Shown: in pieces, positions 1 through 9,127 of the stretch
Position numbering within the stretch: the stretch's first letter is position 1
Layout of the letters: each line of letters begins with the position of its first letter
Source: an uncultured Marvinbryantia sp.
GTDB lineage: Bacteria; Bacillota; Clostridia; Lachnospirales; Lachnospiraceae
DNA length: 12,455 bases
Direction: 5' to 3'
NCBI GenBank assembly: GCA_934373455.1
Contig: CAKRON010000074.1
Span: 1-12,455, forward strand
Notes under the pieces: generated by a model
What the model was told of the DNA's origin: nothing
The model's input: only the letters and a program-made list of their open reading frames with translations
Database searches by the model: none
Translations under genes and position numbers: made by a program

Positions 1-493
<493 letters not shown>

Positions 494-515
494 TCGTTTC
501 TGCATGACTTTTCTG

Positions 516-1019
516 TCACTGCAGATGTACTTCTCTTGGAGCCATACGCTTCATATCTTTTAGAATAATATCGCTTGGTTCAAATGTGACCATTTCTATC
601 CCCTGTTCTTTCTTCAGGATCATAGTAAATGTCTTTGCATCCTGTTTTCCTGATGAAAAATCTTTTGCTTTTATATCAGATCTGCTTCTGTAATGATCCA
701 GTTCATGAGACTGTGACGGCGCCATAAGTTCCAATGCAGATATGTCTCCGGAAAATACACGCTTTCTTTTCTGCTTGGACATAATCTTATCTATATCCAA
801 CTCCCCATTCACATACAGATACTCATACTCCAGATCAAGGGATGGGATTATAAAATAATCAGCCACTGCAAATCCAGCTATCAATATCAGGGCAATCCAT
901 CCAAGAATCATAAATGACAGTACTGACAATACTGTTCCGGCTATCAATGCTGCTTTGATCAGCATCTCCCGCCCGGTTTTTTCTTTCTTAATAATCTCTT
1001 CCGTGTACAAATCACTCAT
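516..1019 (-). CDS. Small membrane protein of unknown function (possibly DUF6106 family)
   Basis: The encoded protein has 167 residues and its function is not known to me. It has a charged N-terminus, a hydrophobic hairpin of two probable membrane helices (about residues 20-41 and 42-60), and a soluble remainder of about 105 residues. The part just after the helices (YEYLYVNGELDIDKIMSKQK, 66-83 region) alternates hydrophobic and polar residues, as in the beta-rich, PH-like cytoplasmic domains of small Firmicutes membrane proteins. It resembles what I recall as DUF6106 in Lachnospiraceae, but that is memory and not a search. The ATG at 1019 follows a good GGAG site (GCAGGAGAAAACAG before the ATG). 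It has its own promoter and follows the groEL terminator, so it is not part of the heat-shock operon. No terminator separates it from the guaB promoter. Confidence 0.8.
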   Translation of the reverse strand: MSDLYTEEIIKKEKTGREMLIKAALIAGTVLSVLSFMILGWIALILIAGFAVADYFIIPSLDLEYEYLYVNGELDIDKIMSKQKRKRVFSGDISALELMAPSQSHELDHYRSRSDIKAKDFSSGKQDAKTFTMILKKEQGIEMVTFEPSDIILKDMKRMAPREVHLQ

Positions 1020-1048
1020 CTGTTTTCTCCTGCTTTTATTTTCTTTTT

Positions 1049-1077
1049 ATTATATCATACGCTATTTCATTTCACCA
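1049..1077 (-). promoter_or_regulatory. Extended -10 promoter of the small membrane protein gene
   Basis: On the minus strand the motif TGATATAAT (1057-1049) is a perfect extended -10 (TG-n-TATAAT). The -35 at the 17-base spacing is poor (TGGTGA, 1077-1072), which an extended -10 can offset. It lies 30 bases upstream of the ATG at 1019. Confidence 0.7.
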
Positions 1078-1100
1078 GTCTTTATCAGAAACAGCTTGAT

Positions 1101-1135
1101 AAAAAAAGAAGAACCCTGCAAAACAGGATTCTTCT
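1101..1135 (-). terminator. Rho-independent terminator of groESL
   Basis: On the minus strand, 13 bases after the groEL stop codon, AGAAGAATCCTG pairs with the complementary arm that ends GGGTTCTTCT (one G-T pair) across a loop of about four bases. A run of seven T (1107-1101) follows. This is a textbook intrinsic terminator and closes the heat-shock operon. Confidence 0.93.
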
Positions 1136-1148
1136 AATATTCAACAGA

Positions 1149-3079
<1,931 letters not shown>

Positions 3080-3113
3080 TTAGCCTCCTTCGATCAACTA
3101 TTCGAACTTTTTA

Positions 3114-3140
3114 TTAGCACTCTCTTCAACTGAGTGCTAA
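3114..3140 (-). promoter_or_regulatory. CIRCE operator (HrcA binding site) of groESL
   Basis: A perfect inverted repeat, TTAGCACTC-N9-GAGTGCTAA, exactly the CIRCE consensus. It starts a few bases downstream of the predicted groES start site, so HrcA repressor bound here would block transcription until heat shock inactivates it. The hrcA gene itself is not in the window. Confidence 0.98.
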
Positions 3141-3151
3141 CTACGGTTTTT

Positions 3152-3180
3152 ATATTAGTAAATATATGTAAAATATGCAA
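3152..3180 (-). promoter_or_regulatory. Probable sigma-A promoter of groESL
   Basis: On the minus strand, -35 TTGCAT (3180-3175), a 17-base spacer and -10 TAATAT (3157-3152), in very AT-rich DNA. The hexamers are imperfect, but the position immediately before CIRCE is what is expected. An overlapping TATAAA could serve as an alternative -10, though with a long spacer. Confidence 0.55.
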
Positions 3181-3279
3181 CTTTATACTTTTTTATCATT
3201 TTTGATTTATCTTATATATTCTTTATTTTTCTTCCTAATTCTCTCTTTTTCTCATCTTTTGCATTTTTTTCATTATCAC

Positions 3280-3307
3280 AAAAAAGAGAGTCCTATCTGA
3301 ACTCTCT
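3280..3307 (-). terminator. Intrinsic terminator of codY, overlapping its last codons and stop
   Basis: On the minus strand AGAGAGTTC pairs with GGACTCTCT (nine pairs, one G-T) across the loop AGATA, followed by six T (3285-3280). The 5' arm is made of the last codons of codY, and the stop codon TAG (3295-3293) spans the loop and the first base of the 3' arm. Ribosomes terminating here would sit on the hairpin. Confidence 0.8.
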
Positions 3308-4078
3308 CTGTCTCTTTATTTCATCCAATTCTTCAAATACCATCTGGTTGACAACCTTAATGTAGGTTCCCTTCATTCCGGAAGATCTGGACTCTATGAC
3401 TCCGGCACTTTCAAATTTGCGAAGCGCATTTACAATCACTGATCTGGTAATTCCCACTCGGTCTGCAATCTTACTTGCAACCAGAATTCCTTCATTTCCT
3501 TTCAATTCATCGAAAATATGCAGGATTGCTTCCAATTCCGAATAAGATAATGTATTAATTGCAGACTTTACAATTTGAACTTTTCTATGTTCTTCGGCAC
3601 TTTCCTCATTTACGGAACGCATCATCTCCAGTCCTACTACTGTTGTCCCATACTCGCTTAAAATAATGTCATCAATCGTATAGGAGTCTTTTACACGATA
3701 CATAAACACCGTTCCCAGACGTTCACCGGCAATATCAATGGGATTAATAATCGCCTGATACTGTCTCACACCATCCGGTTCAAATCCAAGAGTTTCCAGA
3801 TTTACATTTTCCTTTGTTGACAAAACACCCAGGAGACGTTCATTTAACATTGGATCAATAAAAGTTCCCACCTTATTTTCCATCAGTTCATGGATTTCAC
3901 CTATATCATTACTGATACTGACACCAAGTACTTTTCCTTTCTTGCTCAATACCAGAATATTTGAATCCATAATATCTGTCAGCACCTTACAAATATCATT
4001 AAACACAACTTTGCTGGAATTATTATTATGCAGCAATTTATTTATTTTACGTGTTTTGTCCAGTAATTGAACACTCAT
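3293..4078 (-). CDS. codY: GTP-sensing global transcriptional regulator CodY
   Basis: CodY binds DNA at AATTTTCWGAAAATT-type sites when GTP and branched-chain amino acids are plentiful, and represses nutrient-acquisition and stationary-phase genes. The 261 residues match the usual length. The N-terminal GAF sensor domain covers about residues 1-155 (LLDKTRKINKLLHNN near the start; NPIDIAGERLGTVFMYR at 112-128). A linker helix follows, and then the winged helix, whose recognition segment ASKIADRVGITRSVIVNALR (201-220) and wing (GMKGTYIKVVN, 234-244) are almost identical to those of Bacillus CodY. The ATG at 4078 has a GAGGAGG site. It is a single-gene unit between its own promoter region and the terminator at 3280-3307. 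CodY-box-like sites upstream suggest autoregulation. Confidence 0.98.
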   Translation of the reverse strand: MSVQLLDKTRKINKLLHNNNSSKVVFNDICKVLTDIMDSNILVLSKKGKVLGVSISNDIGEIHELMENKVGTFIDPMLNERLLGVLSTKENVNLETLGFEPDGVRQYQAIINPIDIAGERLGTVFMYRVKDSYTIDDIILSEYGTTVVGLEMMRSVNEESAEEHRKVQIVKSAINTLSYSELEAILHIFDELKGNEGILVASKIADRVGITRSVIVNALRKFESAGVIESRSSGMKGTYIKVVNQMVFEELDEIKRQREFR

Positions 4079-4135
4079 ATTCTTCCTCCTCTTTCAATCC
4101 ATCACAAGTGAGTGATTTCAACCTTATATAATACG

Positions 4136-4164
4136 ATGTTACCACATATTATCAGGAATTTCAA
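4136..4164 (-). promoter_or_regulatory. Possible sigma-A promoter of codY
   Basis: On the minus strand, -35 TTGAAA (4164-4159), a 17-base spacer and -10 TAACAT (4141-4136). The -35 is good and the -10 only fair. TATTAT and TATATA a little downstream are alternative -10 elements without a good -35. The -35 overlaps the weaker CodY-box-like site. Confidence 0.4.
4147..4161 (-). promoter_or_regulatory. Weak CodY-box-like site upstream of codY
   Basis: On the minus strand AAATTCCTGATAATA matches the CodY consensus AATTTTCWGAAAATT at 11 of 15 positions. It overlaps the -35 of the proposed codY promoter and lies close to the stronger site upstream. Confidence 0.4.
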
Positions 4165-4167
4165 AAC

Positions 4168-4182
4168 AATTTTCAGATAATT
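4168..4182 (-). promoter_or_regulatory. CodY box upstream of codY (likely autoregulation)
   Basis: On the minus strand AATTATCTGAAAATT matches the published CodY consensus AATTTTCWGAAAATT at 14 of 15 positions. It sits about 90 bases upstream of the codY ATG and just upstream of the proposed -35. I infer that CodY binds here; the sequence alone does not show the direction of the effect. Confidence 0.7.
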
Positions 4183-4205
4183 ACACAATTATTTTTATTT
4201 ATCAG

Positions 4206-4246
4206 AAAAAAAGAGAAATCACAGCCATTTCTGTAATTTCTCTTTT
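4206..4246 (-). terminator. Rho-independent terminator of topA
   Basis: On the minus strand, 11 bases after the topA stop, AAAGAGAAATTACAG pairs with CTGTGATTTCTCTTT (about 15-16 pairs, one G-T) across the loop AAATGG. A seven-T tract (4212-4206) overlaps the end of the 3' arm. It is very strong and ends whatever transcript carries comM-dprA-topA. Confidence 0.93.
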
Positions 4247-4256
4247 CACTATCTTC

Positions 4257-6341
4257 TTATTCGTCGTCTTTTTTCTTTTCCATGGTTTCCACGTAACCGC
4301 ATTGCTCGTCTGCACACACCAGTTTATTTCCTTTTTCTAACATATACCCGCCACAGTTCGGACATTTTTTATCAGATGGTTTCTGCCAGGACATGAAATC
4401 ACATTCCGGATTATTTTCGCATCCGTAATATTTTCTTCCCTTTTTCGTTTTACGAATCACTACTTCTTTTCCGCATTTTGGACAAGAAATACCTATTTTT
4501 TCCAAATATGGCTTTGTATTTCTACATTCCGGGAATCCGGGACATGCAAGGAACTTTCCATGAGGACCATACTTCACAACCATATTGCGTCCACACAATT
4601 CACAGATTACATCTGTTACCTCATCCTCAATCTTAACTTTTTCCAGTTCTTTTTCTGCATTCTGCACAGCTTCATCCAGATCCGGATAAAAGTTACTTAC
4701 CACTGTTTTCCAGTTTACCTTCCCCTCTTCTACCATATCCAGAAGAGATTCCATATTGGCTGTAAAGTTCACATCCACAATACTTGGAAAAGCTTCTTTC
4801 ATCATATTGTTGACAACTTCACCAAGTTCTGTCATGTATAAATTTTTACTTTCTTTTGTCACATATCTTCTGGCAAGGAGCGTGGTAATGGTTGGTGCAT
4901 ACGTACTTGGACGTCCTATACCAAGTTCCTCCAGAGTTTTTACCAGAGACGCTTCTGTGTAATGCGCCGGCGGCTGTGTAAAATGCTGTTTTTCCTGCAT
5001 TTCATTCAAAGACAGCTTCGTATCTTTTGTGATCTTATTCAACAGAGTATTATTTTTCCCGTCTTCATCACCTTCCTGTGTATAGACGGACATAAAACCA
5101 TCAAACAGCACTCTGGACGTTGCAACTGTAAAGCGATACTTTCCTGCACCTATTTTTATTGAGGTCGTCTCATATTTGGCATTTTCCATACGGCTTGCTG
5201 CAAAACGTTTCCAAATCAGCTGGTATAAACGGAACTGATCTCTGGAAAGGGATTCTTTTACAAAAACCGGCGTCCTGGTTATATCACTTGGACGAATTGC
5301 TTCATGTGCATCCTGAATTTTCTGTCCGGATGTCTTTCCCTGCGTTTTTTCAGCTACATACTCTTCTCCATACTCTTCTCTAATAAAAGTACGGGCTGCC
5401 ACATCTGCTTCCTCAGCAATACGTGTAGAATCTGTTCTCAGATAAGTAATCAAACCAACTGTTCCATTACCCTTAATATCAATTCCCTCATACAACTGCT
5501 GCGCAATCCTCATCGTCTTCTGAGTTGAAAAATTCAGCACCTTTGCAGCTTCCTGCTGCAGTGTACTCGTTGTAAACGGCAATGGCGCTTTTCTGGTGCG
5601 CTCTCCGTGCTTGATCTCTTTTACCTGAAACTCTTCATTCTCTATTTCTTTTCGGATTTTCTCTACTTCTTCTCTGGAATGTATAGTTATCTTTTCATTC
5701 TCAGTGCCATGAAATTTTGCTTCCAGCGCTTTCCTTTCTCCTGCAACTTTCAGTATTGCATCTAAGGTCCAGTATTCATCCGGAATAAAAGCATTAATCT
5801 CATCCTCACGATCCCCAATCAGTCTTAATACCACTGACTGTACACGACCGGCACTTAATCCACGTTTCACTTTTTCCCATAATAATGGGCTTATTTTATA
5901 TCCTACCATACGATCCAGCATTCTTCGTGCCTGCTGAGCATCAACCAGATCCATATCTATCGCTCTCGGACTTTTTAATGATGCTTTCACCGCGTTCTTG
6001 GTAATCTCATTAAATGTGATTCGATACACTTTCTTATCATCCAATTTTAATGCATGAGATAAATGCCAGCTAATTGCCTCTCCTTCACGGTCAGGGTCAG
6101 TTGCGAGATAAACTTTATCTGCTTTTTTCACTTCTTTTCTTAATCCTGCAAGAAGTTCTCCCTTTCCCCGAATTGTAATATATTTCGGTTCAAAATCATG
6201 TTCAACATCTATTCCAAACTGGCTTTTTGGGAAATCTCTTACATGGCCGTTTGATGCTGCAACCGTATAGTTTGATCCCAGAAACTTCTTTATTGTTTTT
6301 ACTTTTGTCGGAGATTCTACAATCACCAGATATTTTGCCAT
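4257..6341 (-). CDS. topA: DNA topoisomerase I (type IA)
   Basis: This enzyme relaxes negatively supercoiled DNA by cutting one strand through a 5'-phosphotyrosine and passing the other. The 694 residues match the Firmicutes form. Seen in order: the TOPRIM domain with Glu9 (VIVESPTKVKTI) and the Asp82-Asp84-Glu86 metal motif (ATDPDREGE, 80-88); the DNA gate segment SAGRVQSVVLRLI (163-175); the active-site Tyr300 in GLITYLRTDST (296-306); and HEAIRPSD (346-353). Three C-terminal tetracysteine zinc ribbons follow (Cys580/583/600/606; Cys620/623/641/647; Cys660/663/676/681), and the protein ends in a charged tail. All key residues are present. The ATG at 6341 has a GGAGGAG site. It lies 70 bases downstream of dprA with no visible terminator between them, so it is likely co-transcribed with dprA and comM. 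Confidence 0.99.
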   Translation of the reverse strand: MAKYLVIVESPTKVKTIKKFLGSNYTVAASNGHVRDFPKSQFGIDVEHDFEPKYITIRGKGELLAGLRKEVKKADKVYLATDPDREGEAISWHLSHALKLDDKKVYRITFNEITKNAVKASLKSPRAIDMDLVDAQQARRMLDRMVGYKISPLLWEKVKRGLSAGRVQSVVLRLIGDREDEINAFIPDEYWTLDAILKVAGERKALEAKFHGTENEKITIHSREEVEKIRKEIENEEFQVKEIKHGERTRKAPLPFTTSTLQQEAAKVLNFSTQKTMRIAQQLYEGIDIKGNGTVGLITYLRTDSTRIAEEADVAARTFIREEYGEEYVAEKTQGKTSGQKIQDAHEAIRPSDITRTPVFVKESLSRDQFRLYQLIWKRFAASRMENAKYETTSIKIGAGKYRFTVATSRVLFDGFMSVYTQEGDEDGKNNTLLNKITKDTKLSLNEMQEKQHFTQPPAHYTEASLVKTLEELGIGRPSTYAPTITTLLARRYVTKESKNLYMTELGEVVNNMMKEAFPSIVDVNFTANMESLLDMVEEGKVNWKTVVSNFYPDLDEAVQNAEKELEKVKIEDEVTDVICELCGRNMVVKYGPHGKFLACPGFPECRNTKPYLEKIGISCPKCGKEVVIRKTKKGRKYYGCENNPECDFMSWQKPSDKKCPNCGGYMLEKGNKLVCADEQCGYVETMEKKKDDE

Positions 6342-6411
6342 CTATAACTCCTCCGTGGGAAACCACTGCATTTCGAAAATAATATTTGCTTCTGTCACTT
6401 CTTTGCTGTCT

Positions 6412-7485
6412 TTATTTTTTCAAAACGTAATAATTCTTTGATATTTCTTCAACCAATCCTTTTACTTGTAATCCTGCCAAAATACTCATCACAGTCTCTG
6501 CCGGCATTTCGGTTATTTCCACAATTTCGTTCAGGCTCTTTGGTCGAAAATCCAGACAAATATACACCATATTTTCTGAACTTGCAAGCTTAATGTTGTT
6601 TTTTTTCTTTTTTTTCATAATTTCTTCACTGACTCCCAGATATGATCTCAATTCTTCCATTGATGTCAAAATTCCGGCTCCCTGGGAAATCAGCTGATTA
6701 CATCCTTCACTTAACGGGTCTGTGATCCTTCCCGGAACTGCCAGAACATCTCTTCCCTGCTCCAGTGCAAGATCAGCGGTAATAAGTGACCCACTTTTTT
6801 TCTTTGCTTCAATGACGATAATGCAATCACACAAACCACTGATCAATCGATTTCTCATTGGAAAATGATAGGGACATACCGGTGTTCCCGGAGGATATTC
6901 ACTGATAATCCCACCCATTTTCTCCAATTGCAGATACAACTGTCTGTGATCTTTCGGATAACAGATATCCGGACCGCACCCTGTAACTGCATAACTTTTT
7001 CCTTTTTTCTCCAGACACGCTGACTGTGCAATTCCATCGATCCCATATGCCATACCGCTTACCACAGAAATACCATGTTCTGCCAGTTCTTCTGCAATTT
7101 GCAGTGCTATATTTCTGCCATAATTCGTACACATCCTGGCGCCAACAATCGCCACACATTTTTCATTTTGCAACGGCAGTTCTCCTAAATAAAAAAGACC
7201 AAATGGGTAATCTGACATCTGAAGTAATTTTGCAGGATATTGTTCCTCTTTGCAGCTGATAAACTTTATTCGTTTCGTTTCAAGCTTATACCTGATTTCC
7301 TTTGGATCTGTCTTTTTTTGCTGAAGCAATGTTTCCTTTTGTTTATCATTTAAAAACGGCAGCATACGAATCTGACTTTCCCCGGCCGCTCTTATTTCCC
7401 ACGGTTCTTTAAAATACTGCAGTAATCTTCCAAAATCTCTCCTGTAAAATCCGGGAAGACTACACATCCACAACCATTCATCCAT
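6412..7485 (-). CDS. dprA: DNA-processing protein DprA (Smf)
   Basis: DprA binds incoming single-stranded DNA during natural transformation and loads RecA on it. The 357 residues divide into an N-terminal SAM/HhH-like part (about 1-75), the Rossmann-like DprA domain (about 80-285) and a C-terminal winged helix (about 300-355). The Rossmann domain shows VAIVGAR (111-117), SGMAYGIDGIAQ (143-154), AVTGCGPDICYP (166-177), FPMRNRLISGL (208-218) and KKSGSLITADLALEQGR (229-245). The two C-terminal domains are joined by a lysine run (291-295) encoded by A8-G-A8, which is slippery DNA. The ATG at 7485 has a GGAGGG site that overlaps the comM stop region, so the two genes are probably translationally linked. 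Known transformation genes other than comM are not visible here, so its role in this organism is inferred from the family. Confidence 0.96.
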   Translation of the reverse strand: MDEWLWMCSLPGFYRRDFGRLLQYFKEPWEIRAAGESQIRMLPFLNDKQKETLLQQKKTDPKEIRYKLETKRIKFISCKEEQYPAKLLQMSDYPFGLFYLGELPLQNEKCVAIVGARMCTNYGRNIALQIAEELAEHGISVVSGMAYGIDGIAQSACLEKKGKSYAVTGCGPDICYPKDHRQLYLQLEKMGGIISEYPPGTPVCPYHFPMRNRLISGLCDCIIVIEAKKKSGSLITADLALEQGRDVLAVPGRITDPLSEGCNQLISQGAGILTSMEELRSYLGVSEEIMKKKKKNNIKLASSENMVYICLDFRPKSLNEIVEITEMPAETVMSILAGLQVKGLVEEISKNYYVLKK

Positions 7486-7495
7486 GCTTTCCCTC

Positions 7496-9016
7496 CTACC
7501 AGTATGTACGTGTCACACTCCGATAACAGAGTGCTTCCAGGAGATGCTCGGATCCAATCTGTTCTGCTTCATCTAAATCTGCAATCGTTCTTGCTACCTT
7601 TAATATTTTACTGTATCCTCTTGCGCTCAGCTTTAATTCATCAAACGCTTTTTTCATGATATTGCTCTCTGTGCTTCCCAATTTACAAAATTCATCCAAC
7701 TCCCTTGCACTCATCTGTGAATTAAAAGTTTTTCCAAACTCTTTTAATCTCTGTTTCTGAATCTCCCGGGCACGCTCTACTTTCTTTCTCATCGATGCAC
7801 TGGATTCTCCTGATTTTTTCTCTTTCAGATTTTTATATGGGATTTGAGACACCTCAATGGTCATGTCCATTCGATCCAATAATGGCTGACTGATCTTTCC
7901 CAGATATTTTTTTACATCCGTACAGGTACATTGACACCTGGAAAGATCCGGATAATAACCACAGGGGCAGGGATTCATAGCTCCAATCAGCATAAAATTG
8001 GCCGGAAAAACATACTGATAACCACATCTGCTGATTGTAACAAGCCCATTCTCCAAAGGCTGCCGCAATATCTCGAGTGTTTCCCTGTGAAATTCCGGAA
8101 GCTCGTCCAAAAACAGTACTCCCATATGAGCCAAACTGATTTCACCTGGTTTTGGTATCCGTCCTCCTCCGCACAATGCTTTTGCAGTAATGGTATGATG
8201 TGGTGCCCTGTAAGGTCTTCTTTCCAGCAGAGTCCCATTTTCCGGTATCATCCCCATCACACTGTATACTCTTGAAATCTCGATGGCTTCTTCCTGCGTC
8301 ATTTTAGGCAAAATCGATGACATTCTTTTTGCTATCATAGATTTCCCGGATCCCGGCGGGCCAATCATCAGTAAATTATGAAATCCTGCCGCTGCAATCA
8401 AAGCAGCTCTTTTGGCTGTCTCTTGCCCTTTTACATCGGCAAAATCTTTTTCCTTTTGTTTTTCTTTTTTTATGTTTTCATTTTCTGCCTCTTCCTGAGG
8501 CAGTTCTCCCCATTGCAAGAAATCCATAACCTCTTTTAAGGAATGTACTCCTATCACTTCCACTCCCTGTATGGCCTGAGCTTCTCTGCGGTTTTGATAA
8601 GGTACAATGCATCTGCTGCACTGTAATTTTTTTGCGTCTGCCGCCACAGGCAAAATCCCCGGAACAGCGTTTATTCTGCCATTTAAACTCAATTCACCTA
8701 TAATAATTGTATTTTCCAACGCTTCTGCGGATATCATTCCATAAGATGCTGCGATTGCAATTGCTATCGGTAAATCAAACCCGGTTCCTGATTTCGGCAA
8801 ATCTGCCGGTGACAAATTCACAGTAATTCTTTTGGGCTGCAAATAGTATCCTGAATTTTTTAATGCTGTTCGTACCCTTTCCTGTGCTTCTTTTACCTGA
8901 GTGGACAGAAAGCCAACCATACTGAAAGATGGCAGACCTTCTGTACTGTCTGCCTCCACTTGCACAAGCTGGCTGTGCACTCCATACACAGATGCTGATA
9001 ATACTTTACTGAACAA
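7496..9016 (-). CDS. comM: YifB/ComM family AAA+ ATPase (Mg-chelatase-like)
   Basis: This is a 506-residue member of the YifB family. In proteobacteria ComM is a hexameric helicase that promotes branch migration during transformation; the role in Firmicutes is less clear. The N-terminal ChlI/Lon-protease-like domain covers about 20-165 (EGLPSFSMVGF, 26-36; ITVNLSPADLPKSGTGFDLP, 64-83; GELSLNGRI, 107-115). A charged linker runs about 172-192. The AAA+ module follows, with Walker A GPPGSGKS (219-226), Walker B VLFLDE (300-305), the arginine segment PLLDRMD (378-384) and a cysteine cluster (Cys350, 352, 361, 363, 365) likely to bind zinc. The C-terminal Mg-chelatase domain contains LSARGYSKILKVARTIADL (463-481). 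The start is a TTG at 9016: an AGGGGG site lies seven bases upstream, no in-frame ATG is nearby, and MFSKVLSAS is the usual family N-terminus. It overlaps the dprA leader region by context, ten bases apart. Confidence 0.95.
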   Translation of the reverse strand: MFSKVLSASVYGVHSQLVQVEADSTEGLPSFSMVGFLSTQVKEAQERVRTALKNSGYYLQPKRITVNLSPADLPKSGTGFDLPIAIAIAASYGMISAEALENTIIIGELSLNGRINAVPGILPVAADAKKLQCSRCIVPYQNRREAQAIQGVEVIGVHSLKEVMDFLQWGELPQEEAENENIKKEKQKEKDFADVKGQETAKRAALIAAAGFHNLLMIGPPGSGKSMIAKRMSSILPKMTQEEAIEISRVYSVMGMIPENGTLLERRPYRAPHHTITAKALCGGGRIPKPGEISLAHMGVLFLDELPEFHRETLEILRQPLENGLVTISRCGYQYVFPANFMLIGAMNPCPCGYYPDLSRCQCTCTDVKKYLGKISQPLLDRMDMTIEVSQIPYKNLKEKKSGESSASMRKKVERAREIQKQRLKEFGKTFNSQMSARELDEFCKLGSTESNIMKKAFDELKLSARGYSKILKVARTIADLDEAEQIGSEHLLEALCYRSVTRTYW

Positions 9017-9023
9017 TCTGTAT

Positions 9024-9029
9024 CCCCCT
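9024..9029 (-). promoter_or_regulatory. Ribosome binding site fixing the comM TTG start
   Basis: AGGGGG on the minus strand, seven bases before the TTG at 9016. It supports initiation at this non-ATG codon. Confidence 0.65.
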
Positions 9030-9039
9030 GTTATTCTGT

Positions 9040-9068
9040 TTTCTATTTATTTGTGAAATTATCTTCAA
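9040..9068 (-). promoter_or_regulatory. Weak candidate promoter of comM
   Basis: On the minus strand, -35 TTGAAG (9068-9063), a 17-base spacer and -10 TAGAAA (9045-9040). The fit is only modest. It lies in the 111-base gap between the phosphopantetheinyl transferase gene and comM, a gap without a clear terminator. Confidence 0.3.
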
Positions 9069-9088
9069 AAGAACTTTGAAGTTTGAAG
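9063..9088. repeat. Small inverted and tandem repeat, CTTCAAA / TTTGAAG
   Basis: On the plus strand CTTCAAA (9063-9069) is followed after five bases by TTTGAAG twice in tandem (9075-9081, 9082-9088). The inverted copies can form a seven-pair stem in two registers. No T-tract follows on the minus strand, so it is not a convincing terminator. It may be a weak binding site, or chance in AT-rich DNA. Confidence 0.35.
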
Positions 9089-9127
9089 CGCCTGATCAAC
9101 GCAGAATTATTTTATCACATATATTTA

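Noticed and set aside
955..1137. Plus-strand open frame of 60 residues across the groEL terminator
   Set aside because: It crosses a terminator and a promoter of the other strand and encodes a hydrophobic AT-rich sequence without a supporting start site.
3171..3279. AT-rich stretch upstream of groESL as a possible small RNA gene
   Set aside because: Apart from the promoter and the codY terminator it is only T-rich DNA; I found no hairpin plus T-tract pair or promoter that would define a separate RNA.
4101..4116. Inverted repeat ATCAC-N6-GTGAT in the codY leader
   Set aside because: Only five pairs and partly due to the repeated motif GTGA; too weak to call an operator or attenuator.
6342..6411. 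Gap between dprA and topA as a promoter or terminator
   Set aside because: No stem with a T-tract and no paired -35/-10 at a sensible spacing; only the topA ribosome binding site is clear.
9063..9088. CTTCAAA/TTTGAAG repeat as terminator of the phosphopantetheinyl transferase gene
   Set aside because: The stem is seven AT-rich pairs and no T-run follows it on the minus strand.
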